DNA of 41,537 nucleotides, taken from IMG/VR virus record IMGVR_UViG_3300035666_000054, positions 1-41,537 of that record. One strand, 5' to 3'. Below, in pieces: positions 17,106-23,686 of this stretch (position 1 is its first letter; every line of letters begins with the position of its first letter). Position numbers and translations under genes: made by a program. Below the pieces are notes generated by a model. It worked only from the letters and a program-made list of their open reading frames with translations, was not told where the DNA came from and did not search any database. Source of the DNA: a virus.

Positions 17106-17800
17106 TACTTAACTCTCTGTATGTTAAAAATAACAGAGGGAACCTCAGGGGCTGTTACAGTCGCAGAAGAGTAATCCAAAGTAATATTGGTATTACTTAC
17201 GGACCAAATCAACTGTATGTAGCTGCTGACGGTTATTGAGTCTAAGATAGTCACTTGACCCAATGTTTTACCTCCGTCCGCCACTTTCGGAACCGAAATG
17301 ATCGACGCAGAGTTGGGAATGTTAGTCCCATTCTTTCTGAACCAGAAAGTCGAGGTGTGGTTGGTGGTGTCTGCGTTTGCAAATTGAAGACTGGCATTGA
17401 TTAAGTAAATGCCTGTTGCAGCTACCGTGATGTTTGTACTGGAAGCAATCGTAATTCCAGAGTTAAATCCCGCTGCATTATTCATTTGAACAATGGTAGC
17501 GACGTTAGCTGATGCGGCCGTTTGATCAACGTGAGATTCAAATTGGCCAACAGAAAGGTTAGTAATCGTGTTAAACGGAACCGCGCCCGCCGTCACCGTA
17601 ATCGAATCAAACTCACCGACCGCATTGTTGATCGTGACCGAGTTGATTACGCCGCCAGTGAGATTCAGCGAATCGCCTACGAAATTTTTGATCTGCGTAG
17701 CCGACGCCTTGACCGAAGTCGAAGACTGCACGCACTCAAAAAGCTCGCTTCCCCCGAGAGCCGTAGCCGCCGTAAGATCTGTAATCTTAACGTTAGCCAT
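17105..17800 (-). CDS. fibre head protein with C1q/TNF-like jelly-roll domain
   Basis: The 231-residue protein begins with VKITDLTAATALGGSELFEC, a common phage structural N-terminus. From about residue 100 it shows the strand pattern of a C1q-like trimeric head: GIYLINASLQFANAD, STFWFRKNGTNIPNS, SYIQLIWSVSN, and final SVIFNIQRVK. Domains of this type are used for receptor binding at fibre tips or on capsid surfaces. Its place between capsid and neck genes could mean a head fibre. The fold is assigned by pattern, not by search. Confidence 0.7.
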   Translation of the reverse strand: MANVKITDLTAATALGGSELFECVQSSTSVKASATQIKNFVGDSLNLTGGVINSVTINNAVGEFDSITVTAGAVPFNTITNLSVGQFESHVDQTAASANVATIVQMNNAAGFNSGITIASSTNITVAATGIYLINASLQFANADTTNHTSTFWFRKNGTNIPNSASIISVPKVADGGKTLGQVTILDSITVSSYIQLIWSVSNTNITLDYSSATVTAPEVPSVIFNIQRVK

Positions 17801-17803
17801 GGC

Positions 17804-18433
17804 TTACTTCGTGGACTGTTGGACAACGGTAAAGCGAACCGAACCCGAGCCGCTATTAATCCTCAGTCGAACCGCACGCATCAGCGTCGTCGTGAACTGA
17901 GTCTCGTCACCGGACGCTGCCGTCAAGCTGGCATTCGGATGTGCAACCGCAAGTTGCTGAATGCTGCGATCAAACGGATCTTCGTTGGTGTACTGCACCG
18001 AATAATTCACCGTGCCACTCGTCTTGGCAGAAATCGTGGTCACCTGATTCGGCGTGTAAATATCAAGCGGAATCCAGTCGGTGTAACCCGTAATCGCGTT
18101 ACCAACGCTAATCGTTGCGCTCGTTGGCGCTGAAGCTAACACATTAGTCACCGTCGCAAACGCCAACGAACCCGTCACCGTGCCCGATGCCGTTACCGCA
18201 AGCGTTTCGATCTGTTCTCCACCGCCCGGGCGTGTGCCCGTGACAATGAAATTAACAGTGGCCGACTTTTCGCTAAATACCGTGAGATACGCCGGAACCG
18301 TTAGCGTGGCAACGCCGCCCGCTGCCAACGATCCATTGAGCGTAATCGCTCCGGACGCATTCAAAAGTTGCACTGCCGCTACGCTGTCCGCATCCGCCGC
18401 AGGCTGTGATCTTGTAAAACTAATAGGACGCAT
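17804..18433 (-). CDS. beta-rich structural protein
   Basis: The 209-residue protein is rich in Ala, Ser, Thr and Val and predicted to be mainly beta strand, without membrane segments. Strand-like segments include GVATLTVPAYLTVF and RAVRLRINSGSGSVRFTVVQ. It follows a terminator hairpin and ends four bases before the C1q-like gene. It is probably a head or neck decoration or fibre component; no named family is recognised. Confidence 0.65.
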   Translation of the reverse strand: MRPISFTRSQPAADADSVAAVQLLNASGAITLNGSLAAGGVATLTVPAYLTVFSEKSATVNFIVTGTRPGGGEQIETLAVTASGTVTGSLAFATVTNVLASAPTSATISVGNAITGYTDWIPLDIYTPNQVTTISAKTSGTVNYSVQYTNEDPFDRSIQQLAVAHPNASLTAASGDETQFTTTLMRAVRLRINSGSGSVRFTVVQQSTK

Positions 18434-18462
18434 GGTTGCTTTCCCTCACAATCACAAGCGAA

Positions 18463-18480
18463 AGGGGGCCGAAGCCCCCT
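18463..18480 (-). terminator. GC-rich UUCG-loop hairpin terminator
   Basis: On the minus strand AGGGGGC-TTCG-GCCCCCT forms a 7-bp stem with the very stable cUUCGg loop, followed by TTTCG. It lies just after the stop of the 82-residue gene (18487) and before the start of the next gene at 18433, so it may lower transcription from capsid genes into tail genes. The U-run is short, so it may be a partial terminator or an RNA-stabilising hairpin. Confidence 0.65.
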
Positions 18481-18486
18481 CACAAT

Positions 18487-18735
18487 TTACGGCACGAGGC
18501 TGGAGTACAAACCGATGTAGAAAGTTGAGCTTCCTACCAAAACCGGAATGCGACCAACTTGAACAGACACGGTGCCAGAAGGCGAAGCCGTGGTCAGCTT
18601 GGTGCTGCCAATCGTCAGCGTGGTGCAGAGCAGGTTGGTGATAACACCGGAAGCGCTGCTGATCGTTCCGGAAACCATGTTGCCTTCAAAACCATTTTCG
18701 GATCGTACCGGACCCGAGAAAGTTGTTCTTGCCAT
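18487..18735 (-). CDS. small structural protein (MARTTFSGPV family)
   Basis: The 82-residue protein starts MARTTFSGPVRSENGF, a recurrent opening in small phage structural proteins encoded near the capsid gene. The rest is beta-rich (NLLCTTLTIGSTKLTTA, then IPVLVGSSTFYIGLY). It is preceded by GAGG at a good distance from the ATG and followed by a hairpin terminator. A decoration or head-surface role is likely from context. Confidence 0.65.
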   Translation of the reverse strand: MARTTFSGPVRSENGFEGNMVSGTISSASGVITNLLCTTLTIGSTKLTTASPSGTVSVQVGRIPVLVGSSTFYIGLYSSLVP

Positions 18736-18748
18736 TGCAAATTACCTC

Positions 18749-18802
18749 ATGCACAAGTTGCCCATTAGTCTGTGCATCGTCCGCTAGGCCGGTCTAATGG
18801 GC
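18749..18802. repeat. inverted repeats in leader between endonuclease and structural gene
   Basis: GCCCATTAG (18760-18768) pairs with CTAATGGGC (18794-18802). ATGCAC (18749-18754) can pair with GTGCAT (18772-18777). The two pairings overlap, so the RNA could switch between them. The region lies directly downstream of the second homing endonuclease, at its boundary with a structural gene. Confidence 0.7.
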
Positions 18803-18818
18803 TGGTTACACCTAGAAC

Positions 18819-19754
18819 TCAAACTCCTTGCGCTTTGGCCTTTCTCTTCGCGAGCATCTTTGCTCTAAACTCAGGGTCAGCCCAACGCGCCTTCAACAAC
18901 TCTGCCTTCGCTGCCCGAACCTCAGGCGTGTTGTACGCCCTTGAATACTCCCCTGCTTGCTTACGAGCTTCTTCACTCTCGTAATATGCTTTGGACTTTT
19001 TAGAAGCCTCAGCACGGCGCTCCGGAGTCGATTTCGCGGCCTTAATCGCTAATCTAATACTATCTCCTTTCTGTGTCCATAGTCTTTTTGTGGCTTCGCT
19101 TTTGCGTTTCTTTTCCTCCGGCCTAGCGTGTGCTTCAGCACGAGACGCAGCCTGTTTAGCCCGGTATTCCTCAGACTCCCAGTTCTCACGCATCACTACG
19201 CTAATCCGGTTGCGTACCTCTTCGGTGCGGCTTTTAAGAATGGCTGCGCGAAGACGGGCGCGATAGGCCGGATCGTTTCTAAGTCGATTTTGAGATTCTA
19301 AAATCCTTTGCCTATGCTCTGGATTTTGCCAAGCTTTCTTGATGATTTTTGTCATCATCTCTCGCCACTCAGGCGTAGAGCATTGTTCTCGTTTTTTACG
19401 TAACCGTTCTTCGCTGTACTTTAATCCTGCGGTACCTTGTCCGCCTCCGGTTAAATTACAAAGTGATCCTGTGCGCAAATCCCGTCGCCCGTATTGCGCA
19501 ATTAAATCCCGCTCCATGGCAAAAGCGTCTTCTTCTTCGTCCATATACGCAGCCACGGTAATTTGCGGAACAAGACCCGCTGCCCGGATCTTATCCAGCA
19601 CACTTTGCAAAAAAGGATTAACGCACCGACGTTCCCAGTGATAACTGGCGCGGTCTAAATCTACGGTGCCTTTGCCAACGTAGATGGGTTGAAGCCCTTT
19701 CCCCGGACGGGGATCAAGATAAACGTACACATAAAACTTGCCCGGCTTCTGCAT
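18819..19754 (-). CDS. GIY-YIG homing endonuclease with NUMOD3-like repeats
   Basis: The 311-residue protein has a GIY-YIG domain (FYVYVYLDP at 7-15, IYVGKG at 24-29, Glu81 and NLTGGGQGT at 100-108). Multiple basic repeats typical of NUMOD3-type DNA-binding segments follow (for example KKAWQNPEHRQRI, RENWESEEYRAKQA, KARWADPEFRAKM). It lies between the major capsid gene and a small structural gene, flanked on both sides by hairpin-forming spacers. It appears intact and is not AT-rich like the other endonuclease, so the two were probably acquired separately. Confidence 0.85.
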   Translation of the reverse strand: MQKPGKFYVYVYLDPRPGKGLQPIYVGKGTVDLDRASYHWERRCVNPFLQSVLDKIRAAGLVPQITVAAYMDEEEDAFAMERDLIAQYGRRDLRTGSLCNLTGGGQGTAGLKYSEERLRKKREQCSTPEWREMMTKIIKKAWQNPEHRQRILESQNRLRNDPAYRARLRAAILKSRTEEVRNRISVVMRENWESEEYRAKQAASRAEAHARPEEKKRKSEATKRLWTQKGDSIRLAIKAAKSTPERRAEASKKSKAYYESEEARKQAGEYSRAYNTPEVRAAKAELLKARWADPEFRAKMLAKRKAKAQGV

Positions 19755-19804
19755 GACTGCCTTCCTGTTTCCAAGTTGGCTAACATCATACAGAGCCGGG
19801 CAAG

Positions 19805-19836
19805 GATTTGTCTAGGAGAATAACTCCTTACAAATC
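19805..19836 (-). terminator. hairpin downstream of the major capsid gene
   Basis: GATTTGT (19805-19811) pairs with ACAAATC (19830-19836). Inside it AGGAG (19814-19818) pairs with CTCCT (19824-19828) around a five-base loop. On the minus strand this follows the capsid stop (19843-19845) by six bases. There is no U-run, so it may protect the 3' end of capsid mRNA rather than terminate. It could also mark the insertion edge of the endonuclease. Confidence 0.5.
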
Positions 19837-19842
19837 AGAGAC

Positions 19843-20757
19843 TTACAGACCAGCCGTACCGTATACGGTGCGGGGGTCAGTGAATCCCACAGCGTAACGT
19901 TCGGTCGATTTAAAGCGGGTGCTGTCAGTCTCGAAGTCGCCTTCCATTGACTTCTCAAGGCCGCGACGCATCATCAGCTTCAAGCCTTCCGGCGCGTCCG
20001 TCTTCACCCACCAAGCGGTGGTGGAGGTCAAACGCGAGAGGTTAGCCTGACCGCCAGCGAGGAGGCCCATCGACTTCACCGGGTTGATGTCGTTGTCGGC
20101 GGTGCCCGTACGGAGGACGCTCTTGAGGAGCACTTCCGCTTGGAACACGTTGGACGGCGACACAACGAGCTTCTCCGGGTTCAAACGGATGCGCTTGCCG
20201 TTGTTGTCAACAGCGTTGCGGATCTGAATGAGGAGCTGCTCAAGTGAGGTCTGCGAGAGAGCCGCCGGAGTCGTGAGCTGGTTGCTGAACGTTCCGTTGG
20301 CAATCGGGTGGCTGGTCGAAACCAGAGGCACGCCGTCGCCGCCGTTGAAGCCAGCGGTGAACGCACGGTTGAGGACGTTGGCGCAGAGGGTTTCCTTCGT
20401 CTCAATCAGCGACTGCGCCAAGTGCTTGGCATAGGTCTGACCGATACGGATGTGGTCACCATCTTCCACGAGCACCTTCGTGAGCGCGAAGGCAAGGCCA
20501 TAGACCTTGTACACATAGCGCTGCAAGAAGAGCACGCCACCGGCCTGATACGTGACCGGCATACCGTCCGGAAGTTCCGGAGCAGCGCCGAACCCGTAGA
20601 GCACCGGCTCTTCGTGGTAGTTGCGGGGAATGCCCTGCTGCTGGACGAAGACTTGCTTCCACTCGTCAGCACGCTGGTCATAAACGCCATCGAAAGCCTC
20701 GTTAAGAATAGGCTCAACAATGGAACGAAAATCAGTACTGCGCATTGGGACTGCCAT
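19843..20757 (-). CDS. major capsid protein (HK97-fold, Mu gpT-like)
   Basis: The 304-residue protein has features of Mu gpT-type major head subunits: an N-terminal helix (FRSIVEPILNEAFDGVYDQR), central ALTKVLVEDGDHIRIGQTYA, FTAGFNGGDGVPLVSTSHPI and the C-terminal VKTDAPEGLKLMMRRGLE with YAVGFTDPRTVYG. It forms the icosahedral shell. It is preceded by a strong GGAGGG site and follows scaffold and head-associated genes in canonical order. No N-terminal maturation protease domain is seen; the scaffold is encoded separately at 21921-22910. Confidence 0.9.
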   Translation of the reverse strand: MAVPMRSTDFRSIVEPILNEAFDGVYDQRADEWKQVFVQQQGIPRNYHEEPVLYGFGAAPELPDGMPVTYQAGGVLFLQRYVYKVYGLAFALTKVLVEDGDHIRIGQTYAKHLAQSLIETKETLCANVLNRAFTAGFNGGDGVPLVSTSHPIANGTFSNQLTTPAALSQTSLEQLLIQIRNAVDNNGKRIRLNPEKLVVSPSNVFQAEVLLKSVLRTGTADNDINPVKSMGLLAGGQANLSRLTSTTAWWVKTDAPEGLKLMMRRGLEKSMEGDFETDSTRFKSTERYAVGFTDPRTVYGTAGL

Positions 20758-20770
20758 TTTCTAGCCCTCC

Positions 20771-21331
20771 TTAAAATGCAGCCACATTAGCGACGTACTG
20801 GTGCTCGCTAATCTGGACTTGAACGATGGTGAAGGAGTCGCCAGCGGCGTTCCCAACTTCCGGCGCAATAGCAATGACGCGCATGACCTTGTTGCCCGAA
20901 GTGACGAAGCCCGAACGGTCGAGCTGCGCGAGCGAAAGGCCAGTCGTGACGTTGCCAGAGTCAGCATTGGCGAAGTCCGCCTGATTGCTGATGTTCGTGA
21001 CCGAAACCGAGCCGTTGGCCTGAATTTCGTACACGATGGCCGGGTCAAGCGTCACGTAGGCAACAATATCCGTGGCGGCGGTTGAGGCCGTCCACTTGTT
21101 GCTCACGCGGCGACGACCGTCAGCGTCGGTAAACTCGACGCCCATGAACGTACCGATGATGGGATCAGAATTTCCAGCAGCTTCAATGAAACCATCCGTG
21201 TCGAGTTTGACCGGCTGGAACTGGAAGATGTTGGAGGTGTAGCCCGTCTCAATCGTCATAGCGGTGGGTCGAATGATACCGCTAGGATGATAGGCAGGCC
21301 GAAGACCAAATGGAGCACTGGTCGCAGACAT
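20771..21331 (-). CDS. head decoration-like structural protein
   Basis: The 186-residue protein starts SATSAPFGLRPAYHPSGIIR, a conserved opening of structural proteins found directly upstream of gpT-like capsid genes in environmental phages. Its body is beta-rich (NIFQFQPVKLDTDGFIEAA, YVTLDPAIVYEIQANGSV). Position between scaffold and major capsid suggests a capsid decoration or cement protein. No experimental function is known to me for the family. Confidence 0.7.
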   Translation of the reverse strand: MSATSAPFGLRPAYHPSGIIRPTAMTIETGYTSNIFQFQPVKLDTDGFIEAAGNSDPIIGTFMGVEFTDADGRRRVSNKWTASTAATDIVAYVTLDPAIVYEIQANGSVSVTNISNQADFANADSGNVTTGLSLAQLDRSGFVTSGNKVMRVIAIAPEVGNAAGDSFTIVQVQISEHQYVANVAAF

Positions 21332-21366
21332 GCGTTAATCCTCACAAAAAAGATGTATGGCTAACA

Positions 21367-21903
21367 TCATTCCCACACTTGTGGGGCACGACGACTAGCC
21401 GATTCCCGCATTGCCTCCATGCCGTCACCTTCGATCACATTTGAACCGGACTTCTGAGCCTGCTCACGCAGGAACTCGGCTGTCTCGGCCAGTCGGCTTT
21501 CTTCCCGAGCGGGCGCATCGTAATGCGCTTCCTGCATGTACTTTTTGTACAGCGACAGGGGAATCTTAAAAGCCAACATCTCGTTGACGCCAATAAACCC
21601 AATGTACTCGCCAGTTTTCAGCGTGGCATATTCCCAACCGGGAACATCCTCCGGCTTAATCGGCTCATATCCAAGCCGAATCCTGCCCTGTATCGAGTCC
21701 CTTGGATTCGTGGTTGTCAACCAGCAAGTGTGATAACCCGGAATCTTCGGCAAATCAGGCAACGCGGCCTGAAAAAATTGCTGTCGAAACATCTCAACGC
21801 GGTCATCATCGGAGATGGCTCTCTCCTCTACCACTGCGCGATCATACGCAGCACGACTTTCACGACCTTCGCCAAGAACCTTCTTCAGTCTTTCATCGCT
21901 CAT
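21367..21903 (-). CDS. conserved head-region protein
   Basis: The 178-residue soluble protein has an acidic helical N-terminus, a central segment PDLPKIPGYHTCWLTTTNPR followed by GYEPIKPEDVPGWEYATL, and an alpha-helical C-terminus. It resembles uncharacterised proteins encoded between scaffold and capsid genes in related genomes. A minor head protein is the most likely role, by position. Confidence 0.65.
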   Translation of the reverse strand: MSDERLKKVLGEGRESRAAYDRAVVEERAISDDDRVEMFRQQFFQAALPDLPKIPGYHTCWLTTTNPRDSIQGRIRLGYEPIKPEDVPGWEYATLKTGEYIGFIGVNEMLAFKIPLSLYKKYMQEAHYDAPAREESRLAETAEFLREQAQKSGSNVIEGDGMEAMRESASRRAPQVWE

Positions 21904-21920
21904 ATAACTCGCTCCCTTGT

Positions 21921-22910
21921 TTAGCGAGAAGAATTGTTACGATCATATTCAGCATAACGCTTAATGTACTTCTGACGCAACTCTGGGTTATCCCAGACCC
22001 CTGCGTCAACAAGTGCTTGCTTGCGTTCAGGGCTGATATAGATCTCTTTTCGGGTAGACGGCGCAGCATATTCGCGCTTACCACCGACTGGGGGACCACC
22101 GCGTTTTGGGGCGGCCTTTGCTTTGCGGGCCTCGTTTTCCACGGTGTCTTCTCCGTATCGGTGGGGTAGGCGTTTGGCTACACGGTTATCCAACTCAATC
22201 CAATAATCTTCCGTTGCCGGGTTAAACCCTTCGGAAGCAAGGCGCTTATCAATGGCCTGAACAATGGCTGAGTCCTCGTCGTTGCCCTTGGGGTCATACC
22301 AATCGTTGGCACCGATCCATTCCTTGGCATACGCCGCCACACGCGGGTCTGGGCCTTCTTTTTTCGGCTCCAGTTTGGTTTGGCTTTTAAGGGCTTCGAG
22401 TTGCTTGCGGCGTTCCATGAGCTGATCACGGATGGCAAGCGCCTTGGCCACATCCTCGCCCTGCCCCTGTTCAATGGCCTTGGCAATAATGCGGTCTACG
22501 GTATGGATTTCAGCACTCGTTTCGTTGAGTCGCTGATCCGCAGCCTGTTGGTCAAACTCAGTCGTGCGACGTTCAACGGCATTCAACCGACGCTTAAACT
22601 CTTCGTTCTCTGCACGCAAGAATGCCAACTCGCGTTCTTTGTGCTCAATCGCCGCACGGCGACGGAACTTACGCTGCTGGCGCTGCGCACGCTTTTCTTC
22701 GGGGGTCTGAGCGCGACGTTTACCTTTGTCGTCTTCATCCGCCTCATCAGCGTCCGCAAGGCGCTCATCGCCCTCGTCTTCTTCCTCTGTCGAAACCTCT
22801 GCTTCAGCAAGCGCTTCCTCTTGAGCAGGCTCCTCGGGAGGAGTTTCGGTAACGACGTATTCCTCTTGGGAACTCTCGTCGTCTTCTTTTAGTACTTCGT
22901 CCTTAGCCAT
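21921..22910 (-). CDS. head scaffolding protein
   Basis: The 329-residue protein is extremely acidic in its first 60 residues. It then has a long basic and charged coiled coil (RAQRQQRKFRRRAAIEHKER and following, about 75-185) and a basic C-terminal part (YISPERKQALVDAGVWDNPE). Such acidic, helical, extended proteins upstream of the capsid gene are typical scaffolds that guide procapsid assembly and leave before packaging. No protease domain is visible, so exit rather than self-cleavage is likely. Confidence 0.75.
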   Translation of the reverse strand: MAKDEVLKEDDESSQEEYVVTETPPEEPAQEEALAEAEVSTEEEDEGDERLADADEADEDDKGKRRAQTPEEKRAQRQQRKFRRRAAIEHKERELAFLRAENEEFKRRLNAVERRTTEFDQQAADQRLNETSAEIHTVDRIIAKAIEQGQGEDVAKALAIRDQLMERRKQLEALKSQTKLEPKKEGPDPRVAAYAKEWIGANDWYDPKGNDEDSAIVQAIDKRLASEGFNPATEDYWIELDNRVAKRLPHRYGEDTVENEARKAKAAPKRGGPPVGGKREYAAPSTRKEIYISPERKQALVDAGVWDNPELRQKYIKRYAEYDRNNSSR

Positions 22911-22920
22911 GTGTTAGCCC

Positions 22921-23313
22921 TCAGATAAATGCTTTGATGGCAAGCGGGTCGCCGCTTACGCCACCTACGATGTCTAGATCGTTGAAGATCACAAACAACG
23001 CCTCTTCGTCGTTGCCGTAAGGAACCTTCCACCGATCTCCGCCGTACTTGGGAACCCGGACATAATCACCCGGTTTACACCAAGCGCCTTCCGGCCAAGA
23101 CTCCATCGTGTTGCGATTCTTGAAGGCCAAAGGTCCAAGACTGTGAACCTTTGCGATCTGGGTATTCCAGACCTCTGTCTCCCGCGTTTCGCTGTGCAAA
23201 ATAATACCCCCTGAAGAAGTTTTCTTCGGGCTACGAATTTGCACCAAAACACGCGAACCAAATGGAATCAAACCCGGCTCTACACTAGGAAAAGCCTCAT
23301 CCAACGTTGTCAT
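22921..23313 (-). CDS. GroES-like co-chaperonin
   Basis: The 130-residue protein has the layout of the GroES/Cpn10 fold: FGSRVLVQI at 18-26, the mobile-loop-like KKTSSGGIIL at 30-39, TQIAKVHSLGPLAF at 51-64, then WCKPGDYVRVPKYGG at 78-92 and a C-terminal FVIFNDLDIVG. The SGGIIL loop is the element by which GroES binds GroEL. Phage homologues (T4 gp31, RB49 CocO) replace host GroES for folding the capsid protein. Location between portal and scaffold fits a role in capsid folding with host GroEL. Confidence 0.8.
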   Translation of the reverse strand: MTTLDEAFPSVEPGLIPFGSRVLVQIRSPKKTSSGGIILHSETRETEVWNTQIAKVHSLGPLAFKNRNTMESWPEGAWCKPGDYVRVPKYGGDRWKVPYGNDEEALFVIFNDLDIVGGVSGDPLAIKAFI

Positions 23314-23507
23314 TAGAAATCCTCTCCGTCTTCTTCTTCTCTCAGAAGACGATCAATGTAAGTTAACGCGGCCTGCAACCCGGCGTAAGTGCCCACTGCC
23401 TTGCCATATTCAAACGAAGCATCCTTACCTTCCAGCTGCCGTTTCATCGCGTCGTGTGCGACACGAGCCTTGGCCCGCTCCAATTCGTCAATGATGCGTT
23501 CAATCAT
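23313..23507 (-). CDS. small helical protein
   Basis: The 64-residue protein is a charged helical peptide (RIIDELERAKARVAHDAMKR) ending in an acidic tail (REEEDGEDF). Its start overlaps the upstream stop (ATGA at 23504-23507), and its end abuts the GroES-like gene. It could be a small assembly factor; no family is recognised. Confidence 0.65.
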   Translation of the reverse strand: MIERIIDELERAKARVAHDAMKRQLEGKDASFEYGKAVGTYAGLQAALTYIDRLLREEEDGEDF

Positions 23508-23677
23508 GCGTTTTGTTTACCTTTGCTAATAATGGCGGGCGTTGCTTTCGGGTCGCCCTTGACACCCTTCGACTGGTCAACCATGCCCTTCTTCGGACCA
23601 CCATTGACCATTTTCTGTCCACTGACAGCCATACCCATGGCCATCATCTTGTGTTGGTTCATGTAATTGTCAGCCAT
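23504..23677 (-). CDS. 57-residue Met/Gly/Lys-rich peptide
   Basis: The frame starts at 23677, preceded by GGGGTG, and ends by overlapping the next start (ATGA). The sequence is rich in Met and Lys (KMMAMGMAVSGQKM, KKGMVDQSKGVKGDPKATP) and likely disordered. Its place between portal and the next small gene, with no spare bases, supports translation. Function is unknown. Confidence 0.6.
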   Translation of the reverse strand: MADNYMNQHKMMAMGMAVSGQKMVNGGPKKGMVDQSKGVKGDPKATPAIISKGKQNA

Positions 23678-23686
23678 AAATCACCC

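Noticed and set aside
18819-19754. Group I intron carrying the homing endonuclease
   Set aside because: The genes on both sides are complete, so no interrupted exon is visible; it is treated as free-standing.
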